From IMG/VR virus record IMGVR_UViG_3300031565_000316, positions 1 to 26,284 of that record: a stretch of DNA of 26,284 nt; one strand, given 5' to 3'. Made by a program: the position numbers and the translations under genes. Below are positions 8,800-16,161 of this stretch, piece after piece. The notes beneath the pieces were generated by a model. That model saw nothing but the letters and a program-made list of their open reading frames with translations, was not told where the DNA came from and searched no databases. Within the stretch, counting starts at the first letter, position 1, and each line of letters starts with the position of its first letter. The stretch is from a virus.

Positions 8800-11202
8800 T
8801 TATCCTACAATTTGCATTACTACTGTAATATTATTTACACCTATATTACTATTTGCAGTAAATGTTACAGTTCCTGTAGCAGGATCCGCAAGCACATCCA
8901 TAAATACCTGTATACCTTTACTATCATAAGTTTGAATAATCCAAGGTCCGTTAGCTAACCCATGAACACCTGTTGTAATTGAAAAAGTGTTTGTATTAGT
9001 TGCTGGATAAGTACCTGTGTATGATCTTTTAGATTGAGCACTTGCTAATGTTGCTGGTGTTACATATCTAAATGTATCTGTTCCTGCATCTACTTCAGTT
9101 TGTGTTGCAATCTCTGTAACACCAACTGATCCTGTTGCAGCATTAGGTAGTGTTCTTTTACTCATTGATTGAATAACACCATCAGTAACATTAATCTGAT
9201 CAACTACATCAACTCCGTCTGTATCCAAGTCTGTATCAGTACCAATAATCTTATTGAATGTACTTGCTAGTTGAGCATCACTAATTCCACCTGCTTTAAC
9301 AGTAATGAATCCAGTTGCTGTACCAGCAAAAGTTGCACTACTAAATCCAGCAACACCTTTTTCGGTTGCTCCATCTGTAGCACCTACACCCGCAATGTTT
9401 TGATCTTGTATTACTATAGCATAATCTGAAGCTGGAGGATTAGAACCTGCTGCAATTGCTTGATTAGCATAAATTGTATCTCCAACCTCTACGGCTACTG
9501 AGCTTCCATTAAATGCTATAGTACCATCTTTAGTAACAACAAAGAAATCACCCGTTGTAAGAGCAACATTACTTGCTCCTGCTATTGCTGGTGAGTTTGC
9601 AGATGCATCATATCCACCTTGGAATACACCAACTCCGGCTACAATTGCTTGTACTTGTCCTAAGTTAACTCCATCCTTTGATGCTGTACCATTTGCTAGA
9701 GATGTAAGTTTGAAGTTTCCAACACTTAAATCAGCAGAAGGTGCATCAAATACAGATAATGAAACCTTACCAAGTGGTTGTTTAGCTGTTACACCTGTAC
9801 CACTTGCTACATCTTGTATTAATATTAAGTCATCAGGCAGTGGTACTTGTGCCATTAATGGAGCATCTTGTATAAGACCGCTTGTACCATAATCAACTTC
9901 AACTGTACCTGTGGCTGTAATTGTTCCACCTTTAAGACCTGCACCTGTAGCAACACTTGTTACTGTACCTTGTGTATAAGATCCTAGAGTTAAATCACCT
10001 AAGATTACTTGTGTGTTATTACCAGCACCTGCAATATTAATATCTCCTGATGTAGTAATAGGTGTATTTGTAATTGTAAGAGCACTACCTGTTTCAGTAA
10101 TACCTATACTTGTTACTGTTCCACCTGCATTAGCATCTGTTGCCCATGATGGAATACCTGATGCTACTTTTAATACTTGTCCTGCTGAACCTATTCCTAA
10201 TTTACTTAGAGCACCTGTTCCTGATGCATATAGAATATCTCCTTTTGTGTAACTTGATTGTCCAGTACCACCGTTTCCTGCAGATAATGTACCAGCTAAT
10301 GTTATTGTTCCTGATGAAGTAACTGGCCCACCTGAAGTAGTTAATCCAGTTGTTCCACCACTTACATCAATACTTGTTACAGAACCTGCACCTGCATTAA
10401 TATATGTTTTTAAATCTGCTAGAGGAGCTCCAATTGCATTTCCTGCTTTAGCATTATTTACAATAAAGCTATCTGCATCTGATAATGGTATTCCAGTGAC
10501 TGGTGCTGAAAGAACAACATTGGCTACTCCTACATAGTCTACTTCTAATGTACCAGAACCAGTAATTGTTCCACCTGTTAAACCATTACTAGTTGCTACA
10601 GAAGTAACTGTACCATCTTTACCAAATCCTGGCATATCACTAATAAGTGCTTTTTTAATTCCATTATCTGTTGCATCAGAAAACCATACTGTATCAGCTG
10701 CTACTGGTGTTGCAGCAGTTGCAGCTAAAATAGCATTGTCTGTTCCTGCATAATCAATATTTACAGTAGGTGTTACAGTTGATGTACCTGTGATACTAAT
10801 TCCTGTACCTCCTTTTACATCTGTAACTGTACCAGCTGCAGAGTCTGTCCCTGTAACTGTAAGTGTATTACCACTTCTTGTTACTGCTACTGTACCAGCA
10901 CCAACTACCAATACATCATCATTAGTTCCATCTGAACCTGCAAGTCTTACACCCGCTGTTCCATTTGTAGAACCAACACCTGATAAATCATAAGTTGTGT
11001 TTGTATCCACTGAAGTAGATAATGCAACCCATGCACTACCATCATATAACTTTAACTTATTTGATGTTGAATTATAATATATTTTACCAGCTACTCCTGT
11101 TGGGTCGGCCCCAAGAGGTTGAATTATTACATTCTGAAGCTGGTTACTGTTCAGGTTAATATTACCTGAGACATTCAGACCCGTTAGAAATTGTACTGCC
11201 AT
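8800..11202 (-). CDS. Tail fibre protein, 800 aa
   Basis: A long fibre rich in Gly, Thr, Ser and Ala. The N-terminus (MAVQFLTGLNVSGNINLNSNQL, then GKIYYNSTSNKLKLYDGSAW at about 40-58) is a typical fibre opening. The body contains recurrent GTVTSVATSNGLTGGTITGSGTL-like blocks at about 197-220, 272-302 and 412-437, and the well-known fibre segment LSAGNGGTGQSSYTKGDILY near 306-325. Around 522-600 lies a compact domain (VGVFQGGYDAS, TTGDFFVVTKDG, VEVGDTIYAN) that corresponds to the domain at 438-505 of the 1415-aa fibre. The last 75 residues form a different beta domain (TGVHGLANGPWIIQTYD, TGTVTFTANSNI). It is the last gene before a terminator and follows the 180-aa gene by 27 nt with an A-rich leader. 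Confidence 0.9.
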   Translation of the reverse strand: MAVQFLTGLNVSGNINLNSNQLQNVIIQPLGADPTGVAGKIYYNSTSNKLKLYDGSAWVALSTSVDTNTTYDLSGVGSTNGTAGVRLAGSDGTNDDVLVVGAGTVAVTRSGNTLTVTGTDSAAGTVTDVKGGTGISITGTSTVTPTVNIDYAGTDNAILAATAATPVAADTVWFSDATDNGIKKALISDMPGFGKDGTVTSVATSNGLTGGTITGSGTLEVDYVGVANVVLSAPVTGIPLSDADSFIVNNAKAGNAIGAPLADLKTYINAGAGSVTSIDVSGGTTGLTTSGGPVTSSGTITLAGTLSAGNGGTGQSSYTKGDILYASGTGALSKLGIGSAGQVLKVASGIPSWATDANAGGTVTSIGITETGSALTITNTPITTSGDINIAGAGNNTQVILGDLTLGSYTQGTVTSVATGAGLKGGTITATGTVEVDYGTSGLIQDAPLMAQVPLPDDLILIQDVASGTGVTAKQPLGKVSLSVFDAPSADLSVGNFKLTSLANGTASKDGVNLGQVQAIVAGVGVFQGGYDASANSPAIAGASNVALTTGDFFVVTKDGTIAFNGSSVAVEVGDTIYANQAIAAGSNPPASDYAIVIQDQNIAGVGATDGATEKGVAGFSSATFAGTATGFITVKAGGISDAQLASTFNKIIGTDTDLDTDGVDVVDQINVTDGVIQSMSKRTLPNAATGSVGVTEIATQTEVDAGTDTFRYVTPATLASAQSKRSYTGTYPATNTNTFSITTGVHGLANGPWIIQTYDSKGIQVFMDVLADPATGTVTFTANSNIGVNNITVVMQIVG

Positions 11203-11229
11203 TATTTTATTTATTTAGTTGTTATTAAT

Positions 11230-11772
11230 TTAATTTAAAAAGACACATCCTGAAAAAGATGCAGCAAATGTTATTTTTAATTGTTGTGAACTTATATATT
11301 CTACATTACCTACTACTACTGTTTTTGCACTATCTATTACTGTTACAGAAGGATACTCTCCTAAGTTATGTGTAACTGTCCAAATAGATGACGCTACTTC
11401 AAAACATTCTGTATATGTACCTTGATCTGCTAATACTCCTTCTAGGTCAAGTATTGTACAAACACTACTTGGTGTCTCAGCACAACTTACACTTGCTTTT
11501 AAGTTAATCTTTGCTAAAGGTTCTACAAATACCCCGGCTGTTTCTGTTGCCGCTACTACTTTATTACTAGATGCATTTTGCCAATCACATAAATCTTTTC
11601 TAATAACTGCTAATTCCATATCTGTGTAACAGCATGCTTCAATGCCAAATCTAATAGATTGAAAATTTGCATATACTTGTTTTGCAAATGTTTGTTCTAC
11701 ATTTATTCGTTTTAGTAGTGCAAGTTCTTTTACTTTTTCAGCATTAGAATAAGATCTTATTGCTTTAGCCAT
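11230..11772 (-). CDS. Virion/tail protein with fibre-type C-terminal domain, 180 aa
   Basis: The N-terminal half (about residues 1-75) is helical, with basic and hydrophobic repeats. The C-terminal 50 residues (SSIWTVTHNLGEYPSVTVID...YISSQQLKITFAASFSG) match a small beta domain I know from the ends of many phage and prophage tail proteins, where it is usually a terminal binding or trimerisation element. Seven cysteines occur along the chain, including a CC pair near 47. The start is just after the stop of the 59-aa zinc-ribbon-like gene, so the two are probably coupled. It may anchor the following 800-aa fibre to the tail, a role suggested only by position. Confidence 0.83.
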   Translation of the reverse strand: MAKAIRSYSNAEKVKELALLKRINVEQTFAKQVYANFQSIRFGIEACCYTDMELAVIRKDLCDWQNASSNKVVAATETAGVFVEPLAKINLKASVSCAETPSSVCTILDLEGVLADQGTYTECFEVASSIWTVTHNLGEYPSVTVIDSAKTVVVGNVEYISSQQLKITFAASFSGCVFLN

Positions 11773-11773
11773 A

Positions 11774-11953
11774 TTATTTATTTCTTAAATCTTGTATCTG
11801 TTGCCTAGCCAATTCTCTATTCAAATTACTTGAGGTAGATACATCTGCTTCAGCTTTTGTTTTACATTGTTTACATACAATAACTCCATTACCTAATGAA
11901 GCTTTTTGACATCCACAAGTAAATTGTTTATTACAGTGAGCACAATTTGCCAT
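11774..11953 (-). CDS. 59-aa zinc-ribbon-like protein
   Basis: A short gene found by reading between the 191- and 180-aa genes. It starts MANCAHCNKQFTCGCQK and ends in an Arg/Gln-rich helix (about residues 45-59). Cysteines at 4, 7, 13, 15, 27 and 30 include CxxC pairs at both ends (CAHC and CKQC) with CGC between, a good fit to a zinc ribbon. The stop (11774-11776) is one nucleotide before the ATG at 11772, and the start is 12 nt after the stop of the 191-aa gene, as expected for a coupled gene in an operon. Tight packing and the Cys pattern support a real protein. It may bind zinc and help assemble the cysteine-rich tail proteins on either side, but its function is unknown. Confidence 0.8.
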   Translation of the reverse strand: MANCAHCNKQFTCGCQKASLGNGVIVCKQCKTKAEADVSTSSNLNRELARQQIQDLRNK

Positions 11954-11965
11954 TTCTTTTTGGTT

Positions 11966-12541
11966 TTACATTAAATATTTTGAACTAGATCCACAGTCTC
12001 CTGATGGACAAGATATTTTATTTAGTCTACTTTTAGCATAGTTATAAAGTTGCATACCATGTGCAGCAGATTGACAATATTCTACATTGGCAACAGCAGC
12101 ATCAATAACAGTTCTTATATAACTCATTTCAGCCAATAGTGATTGTTTTTCTGAATCTGGCTGACAAGCTTGAACTTCTAAATCACATAATACTTCATAA
12201 TAAGTAGTTAGTAATCTAGTTACTCTTAAATGATTATATTCTACATAAACTTTAGAGTTAGGTGATACACTATACTTAATAATATAAACACCATCAGGGA
12301 TCTTTTCTTGTGTAGTTCCACAACCGGTAGTTTGCAAAGCCATTGTACATGCCGTAAGACACATATCAAAATCTTTATCAACCTTTATAAGAACAGGAAC
12401 ACTAAAGCCTGGGAGAGTAATTAATAACTCTTCACAATCCACAGCAAGCTCTGAACTATATTGACTTGTATCTTTAATACATAGTAAATCACAGTTAGAT
12501 ACTGCGGGTATTTCTAAACTTAATATATGTTTGCTTGCCAT
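11966..12541 (-). CDS. Cysteine-rich virion protein, 191 aa
   Basis: A 191-residue protein with eleven cysteines. The N-terminal half is probably a beta domain (ELLITLPGFSVPVLIKV, then PDGVYIIKYSVSP near residues 82-94). The second half is helical (about 110-175) with the segment YCQSAAHGMQLYNYAKSRL, and ends in a Cys/Gly/Ser stretch (CPSGDCGSSS). From memory, proteins with the DGVYxIxYSVSP and YC...G..LYNYAK segments are common beside tail genes in phages of Bacteroidota, including crAss-like ones; I could not verify this. It opens the transcription unit that leads to the 800-aa fibre, so it is probably a tail or fibre-attachment component. Cys content unusual for a cytosolic protein suggests metal binding or disulfides in the virion. 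Confidence 0.82.
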   Translation of the reverse strand: MASKHILSLEIPAVSNCDLLCIKDTSQYSSELAVDCEELLITLPGFSVPVLIKVDKDFDMCLTACTMALQTTGCGTTQEKIPDGVYIIKYSVSPNSKVYVEYNHLRVTRLLTTYYEVLCDLEVQACQPDSEKQSLLAEMSYIRTVIDAAVANVEYCQSAAHGMQLYNYAKSRLNKISCPSGDCGSSSKYLM

Positions 12542-12595
12542 TTTTTAGTACTTTATTACACTATATAGATAATATACAAAAAATAACAGACAATA

Positions 12596-12630
12596 TAAAA
12601 TAAAAAGAGCAGGAGATTTCTCCCCTGCTC
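12596..12630 (-). terminator. Strong rho-independent terminator after the 400-aa gene
   Basis: On the minus strand GAGCAGG pairs with CCTGCTC, extended inside by two more pairs across one mismatch, with a 4-nt GAAA loop. It is followed by TTTTTATTTTAT. It sits about 30 nt after the stop at 12659 and before the 191-aa gene. It is the clearest terminator in the window. Confidence 0.9.
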
Positions 12631-12658
12631 AATTATTTCAACTATAAAGTCTTAGAGT

Positions 12659-13861
12659 TTACCAGTAAGCATTCTCTTCAACAGGAACATCATTACCTTT
12701 TGCAGTTGCCCACGCAGATAAAGCATCCATTAGTTTTTCAACTTCTAACTGTGCAGCAGCATCAGAACATTTTACATAGATCTTATATACATACTGATCA
12801 TTATCAAACACTCCAGAAGGATTGTTGAATCTTGGTACAGAATGTTGGATGTAATATGCTTTGTATGTTGCAGTACGGTCTACAGCAGATAAGAGCTCAT
12901 CAGACATTTCAATCTCTCTCAATCTAGCACTATCAGCATTTCCTTGGTTATAAGGAGACTGACGGTATCTTTCTGACATGATTAAATCTCTAACTACTTC
13001 TTCACCTTGAGTTTGTTGCATTGAACCTGGAGTTCTTGAAGCAACACCACAGTCATTACATACTTCACCTGTTTCATCCAATTCAGAAACAATGATTTCA
13101 ACTGGTTCAGCATTAAAATGATCTCTTGTGTCAAAAGAACAGTTACCAAATACAGTATCAACATAGGCTCCAACAAAGTTGACAGCAGCACTTACTTGGT
13201 CAGCAACTGGATCAGTTGAAGGTGTGTAAGTTCCGTTTAAAGCCTGAGCAATAGTGTAAGTTGTAGCAACACCTGCTACAGTAGCAACAATACCACCTCC
13301 TGATGCTTCAGCAACAAAAGGCTTGATTAATGGATCAGCTAAAGCCATTTGAGCCATAGTAGCTAGTACTAATACTGGATCAATATACTCTTGTCCATCA
13401 ATGCAGCAAATGTTTGCTGAATCAGCAATTGCATAAGCATTGTGATTTAAGAATCTTAGTGCAGGTGAACCCTTTACATCAATTCTCATAAATTGAGTTT
13501 TACCACATGGTGCACAATCAGCTGCTAATGAAAGACTAGCTGTTGCTTGAGATGCAGTAAGGCAATTTGCTTGCCATAATCTTGTAATATATCTTGGGTT
13601 GATCCCTTTAGATTTTACAGATTCTTTGTACCCACCGTGTCCAGGATTGTTTCCAATAGTATCTTTAGAATAGAATGAACCTTGTACAATGTAGCCAAGT
13701 GCTCCTGCAACAGGTGCTCCTGGTAATGCTACTGATGCCCAAGTGGAATCATCTACTAAAGCTACTTGACCAGCGGTAAGAGCGCTTGTTGCAGTACCTG
13801 CTGTTGCCAGCGTGCTGTCTGCAATAAACGTCTTGTTAAACGCATGATTAAAATAAGCCAT
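12659..13861 (-). CDS. Unidentified abundant-type virion protein, 400 aa
   Basis: A 400-residue protein starting MAYFNHAFNKTFIADS. The N-terminal 65 residues are Ala/Thr/Gly-rich. The middle includes YITRLWQANCLTASQAT and hydrophobic alanine-rich segments, and the C-terminus (about 340-385) has YVYKIYVKCSDAAAQLE followed by a helix. Nine cysteines include two CxxC pairs (CAPC near 118 and CNDC near 272) and a CC pair. I do not recognise the family. It has its own 5' leader with a hairpin and is followed by a strong terminator, so it is a single-gene unit, a pattern shared here only with the major capsid gene. That suggests high expression and a structural role such as a second capsid, decoration, tail-tube-like or cargo protein. 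Which one cannot be decided from sequence alone. Confidence 0.87.
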   Translation of the reverse strand: MAYFNHAFNKTFIADSTLATAGTATSALTAGQVALVDDSTWASVALPGAPVAGALGYIVQGSFYSKDTIGNNPGHGGYKESVKSKGINPRYITRLWQANCLTASQATASLSLAADCAPCGKTQFMRIDVKGSPALRFLNHNAYAIADSANICCIDGQEYIDPVLVLATMAQMALADPLIKPFVAEASGGGIVATVAGVATTYTIAQALNGTYTPSTDPVADQVSAAVNFVGAYVDTVFGNCSFDTRDHFNAEPVEIIVSELDETGEVCNDCGVASRTPGSMQQTQGEEVVRDLIMSERYRQSPYNQGNADSARLREIEMSDELLSAVDRTATYKAYYIQHSVPRFNNPSGVFDNDQYVYKIYVKCSDAAAQLEVEKLMDALSAWATAKGNDVPVEENAYW

Positions 13862-13876
13862 AATTATTAATTTTGT

Positions 13877-13895
13877 GTAAGGACCATTACCTTAC
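13877..13895 (-). promoter_or_regulatory. Hairpin in the 5' leader of the 400-aa gene
   Basis: On the minus strand GTAAGG and CCTTAC form a 6-bp stem around a 7-nt loop, ending about 15 nt before the start codon. There is no T-run after it, so it is a poor terminator. It may protect the mRNA 5' end or affect translation. Confidence 0.45.
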
Positions 13896-13985
13896 TGGTT
13901 ATAAATAAAGATTTTAACAGTTTACTCTGCTCGTAACTTATGTGTTACTATAATAATATAATCAATTTTTATTAGAAATCATATA

Positions 13986-14690
13986 TTAATTATTTCTTTC
14001 TGCTGCTTGAACACCTCTTTGTGCTTGATACATATTTTCTATATCACCAGCAATTAATGCTGCAGTGTCATCTAACATAACTTCTACTAAGTCATCTTTA
14101 AATTGACAATTTACATTTGTGGTACTTGTTAATCCTGTATAAGGATCAACACAACCTTCTACTTGTATTAGTACAGGTTTTTCATAATAAGTCAATATAG
14201 GATTAACAATATTAAAATTGCTAGTCCTATATATTCTTATTGTATTTCCTAGCATAGTACAAAATGTTTCACCCCAATCAAAATCTGGATTTTTTAATGG
14301 ATCCCTTAATAACAATGATACATTTGCTTCTTCAGCTAAATATACAGTCATTGACCTTGGTGTACAACAATCATCTTTTGCTTGTGTAGTAACACGTTTA
14401 AATTCAAGATATGTATCTACTGGAAAATTATTTGACTGAAAGTAATCATCTGTCTCAGCACCAGTAAGGCTTAACTCTCTAAGTAATGGTTGTAAATCAT
14501 CTATTCTTTTTTTAGATAATTCATCACCTTCCTTATACATGTTTCCACCATGTAGATTTCTTCTACACCACTCTATTTGTGCTTTATTAAAAGCCTCAAC
14601 AAATTGCCAACACTCTATATTATCATAGTCATTGCTGTCTAGCTTATTAAGCCTTTGTTTTAATTTAATTAAGAGTGTACTATTTTCCAT
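13986..14690 (-). CDS. Candidate head-tail connector/ring protein, 234 aa
   Basis: A 234-residue protein. The N-terminus is helical (about 1-70, with KLKQRLNKLDSNDYDNIECWQFVEAFNKAQIEWCRRN), the middle contains beta-rich segments (PRSMTVYLAEEANVSLLLRDP, GNTIRIYRTSNFNIVNPILTYYEKP), and a final helix ends in AAERNN. A helical start followed by a small beta domain, 200-240 residues, located shortly after the capsid genes, fits adaptor or ring proteins that join portal and tail in short-tailed phages. I do not see a diagnostic motif, so the call rests on size, composition and position. Seven cysteines occur, including a CC pair near 122. It follows the 339-aa gene by 11 nt and probably shares its mRNA. 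Confidence 0.8.
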   Translation of the reverse strand: MENSTLLIKLKQRLNKLDSNDYDNIECWQFVEAFNKAQIEWCRRNLHGGNMYKEGDELSKKRIDDLQPLLRELSLTGAETDDYFQSNNFPVDTYLEFKRVTTQAKDDCCTPRSMTVYLAEEANVSLLLRDPLKNPDFDWGETFCTMLGNTIRIYRTSNFNIVNPILTYYEKPVLIQVEGCVDPYTGLTSTTNVNCQFKDDLVEVMLDDTAALIAGDIENMYQAQRGVQAAERNN

Positions 14691-14701
14691 TAGTTATATG
14701 T

Positions 14702-15721
14702 TTATGAATTCCAATATGGTTCTATCTTATCCATTAAAGAAAGAAGTTCATCTTCATTATCCGGCTTCTGTAAAAACTCAAGAACTTCAGATGGTCTTTT
14801 ACCCATTCTGATACCACTATCAATTGGTTCAATCCATCCTCCAGCTTTTGTTGTAATAAACCTATAATATAAACCATCTTTAATTAATGCTCTAATTTTT
14901 AATTCTTCCATATCAAGTTGAGAAACATCTAAAAACTGTTGTGCAGCTCTTTGTTTGTTTGACTCTCCACCATTACCATTAATATATGCATCCATGTTTT
15001 CATACATAACATCATTAGGTGTATTCTTTGTATACTGTACACTGTCTACATCTGCTACTTTAGCTACATACATTAATTTTGTAGGATTAGTATCATACAA
15101 ACTTTGTAAAGCAGACAAAGCTTTATTCTTTAATTTAGTTAATTCAGTTCTTGTTGTAAGAGTTTCTTCAACAGTATCTAAATAAAACTTAGGATTATTT
15201 TGTGATTTCTTAGCTTCTTTTAATGATCCTGCAACAATAGAAAATCCACCTGCTCTAATTGCATGAAGTTTAATTCTATCATATGGATCTACTTCACCAT
15301 CTAAAAACACTGGATCATTACCACATCTTAAACTAATTTTATCCCAAAATTTAGAGTTATCTGGTTTCATAACAGTTAACTTATTCCAAAAATCTTTATC
15401 ATCTGGATCAACTACATTTGCAGCCAACTCAGCTTCAAGCTCAGAAACTACTTTTCTAATTTCTGCAATTTTAGCCTTTTTTTCTTTGGGAGGTAACATT
15501 TTTACTTTTGGATCAAATTCATTCAATCCAGTAATGTACCTCTTCACTCCGTTCATTTCTAAACATGCAAGTGACTCCTCATGAAATACCCCATCATGTA
15601 GGGATAGACCATAAGTTTCTAAACCCATATTTTCCTTATTAGGATTGAAATACGGTCTTATAGCAATAGTGCTAGTCTTTTTTGTATGTTGATACTTTTC
15701 AACAATTGTGTAATCTTCCAT
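14702..15721 (-). CDS. Unknown virion-module protein, 339 aa
   Basis: A 339-residue protein with no motif I recognise. The N-terminal 60 residues are beta-like (TSTIAIRPYFNPNKEN, ETYGLSLHDGVFHEES). Residues about 75-105 form a charged coiled coil (LPPKEKKAKIAEIRKVVSEL). After a Trp/Phe-rich segment (DDKDFWNKLT, DNSKFWDKIS), the rest is mainly helical, with an acidic C-terminus ending EPYWNS. The gene starts after a terminator-like hairpin that ends the 84-aa gene and is followed 11 nt later by the 234-aa gene. It could be a connector, an internal cargo protein or an assembly factor. The 1020-nt length and clean flanks leave little doubt that it is a gene. Confidence 0.83.
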   Translation of the reverse strand: MEDYTIVEKYQHTKKTSTIAIRPYFNPNKENMGLETYGLSLHDGVFHEESLACLEMNGVKRYITGLNEFDPKVKMLPPKEKKAKIAEIRKVVSELEAELAANVVDPDDKDFWNKLTVMKPDNSKFWDKISLRCGNDPVFLDGEVDPYDRIKLHAIRAGGFSIVAGSLKEAKKSQNNPKFYLDTVEETLTTRTELTKLKNKALSALQSLYDTNPTKLMYVAKVADVDSVQYTKNTPNDVMYENMDAYINGNGGESNKQRAAQQFLDVSQLDMEELKIRALIKDGLYYRFITTKAGGWIEPIDSGIRMGKRPSEVLEFLQKPDNEDELLSLMDKIEPYWNS

Positions 15722-15799
15722 TTTTTGGTTTTTAAAAATTAATAATTATTACTCTAGTCAAATTGTATACCGTAGCATACGCTTCTATTATTACTAATA

Positions 15800-15826
15800 T
15801 TTCTAAAGCAAGGTTTAACCCTTGCT
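15800..15826 (-). terminator. Terminator-like hairpin after the 84-aa gene
   Basis: On the minus strand AGCAAGG pairs with CCTTGCT around a 6-nt loop, about 12 nt after the stop at 15838. The downstream tract (TTAGAAATATT) is only moderately T-rich, so termination may be partial. Confidence 0.6.
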
Positions 15827-15837
15827 AAAGTATTTGA

Positions 15838-16092
15838 CTATTCTGCTTCAACTACTGGTATAACAACTTTAAGTAAGCCTGCTGTATGATATATATCTCC
15901 TGTCTTTAGTCCTGCTGCAATTGCTGCTGCATTATCTAAATACGAAGAAGAAACAGCCACATCACGTATCCAAGATATTACTTCATTTACATGTAGTAAT
16001 CTTGCGTTTCCTGTTTCTGCTCTTGATACACCGTCATAAGCTGGGCTCTCAAATTGTTGCTTCAACTTAGTTATTTGTTTTGGTGCTGCCAT
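15838..16092 (-). CDS. Small structural/decoration-like protein, 84 aa
   Basis: An 84-residue protein directly downstream of the probable major capsid gene. The final third (AAIAAGLKTGDIYHTAGLLKVVIP) matches a short element common in small phage virion proteins, where an Ala-rich stretch leads to a G-x-Y-x-T turn and a last beta strand. Residues about 1-45 are polar, with a helix near VNEVISWIRDVAVSSS. It lies between two terminator-like hairpins, so it can be transcribed by read-through from the capsid gene or from its own start, which would lower or separate its expression. A capsid decoration or head-stability role is plausible but unproven. Confidence 0.78.
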   Translation of the reverse strand: MAAPKQITKLKQQFESPAYDGVSRAETGNARLLHVNEVISWIRDVAVSSSYLDNAAAIAAGLKTGDIYHTAGLLKVVIPVVEAE

Positions 16093-16112
16093 GATTGTTA
16101 TATTTATTAGTT

Positions 16113-16150
16113 AAAAATAAAAAGGGAGGAGGTATTAGCCCCTCCCCTTT
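16113..16150 (-). terminator. Rho-independent terminator after the major capsid gene
   Basis: On the minus strand GGGAGG and its complement form a G+C-rich stem that continues inward by two G-C pairs across a bulged base, followed by TTTTTATTTTT. It lies about 12 nt after the stop at 16162 and before the 84-aa gene. Confidence 0.85.
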
Positions 16151-16161
16151 AATTATAGTTC

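Noticed and set aside
12994-13191. 65-codon minus-strand frame inside the 400-aa gene
   Set aside because: It lies in another frame of a clearly coding gene, is Leu-rich with no motif, and has no gap that would hold a start.
13877-13895. Hairpin as a terminator for the 234-aa gene
   Set aside because: There is no T-run on the minus strand after the stem; it lies close to the next start, so I treat it as a leader hairpin instead.
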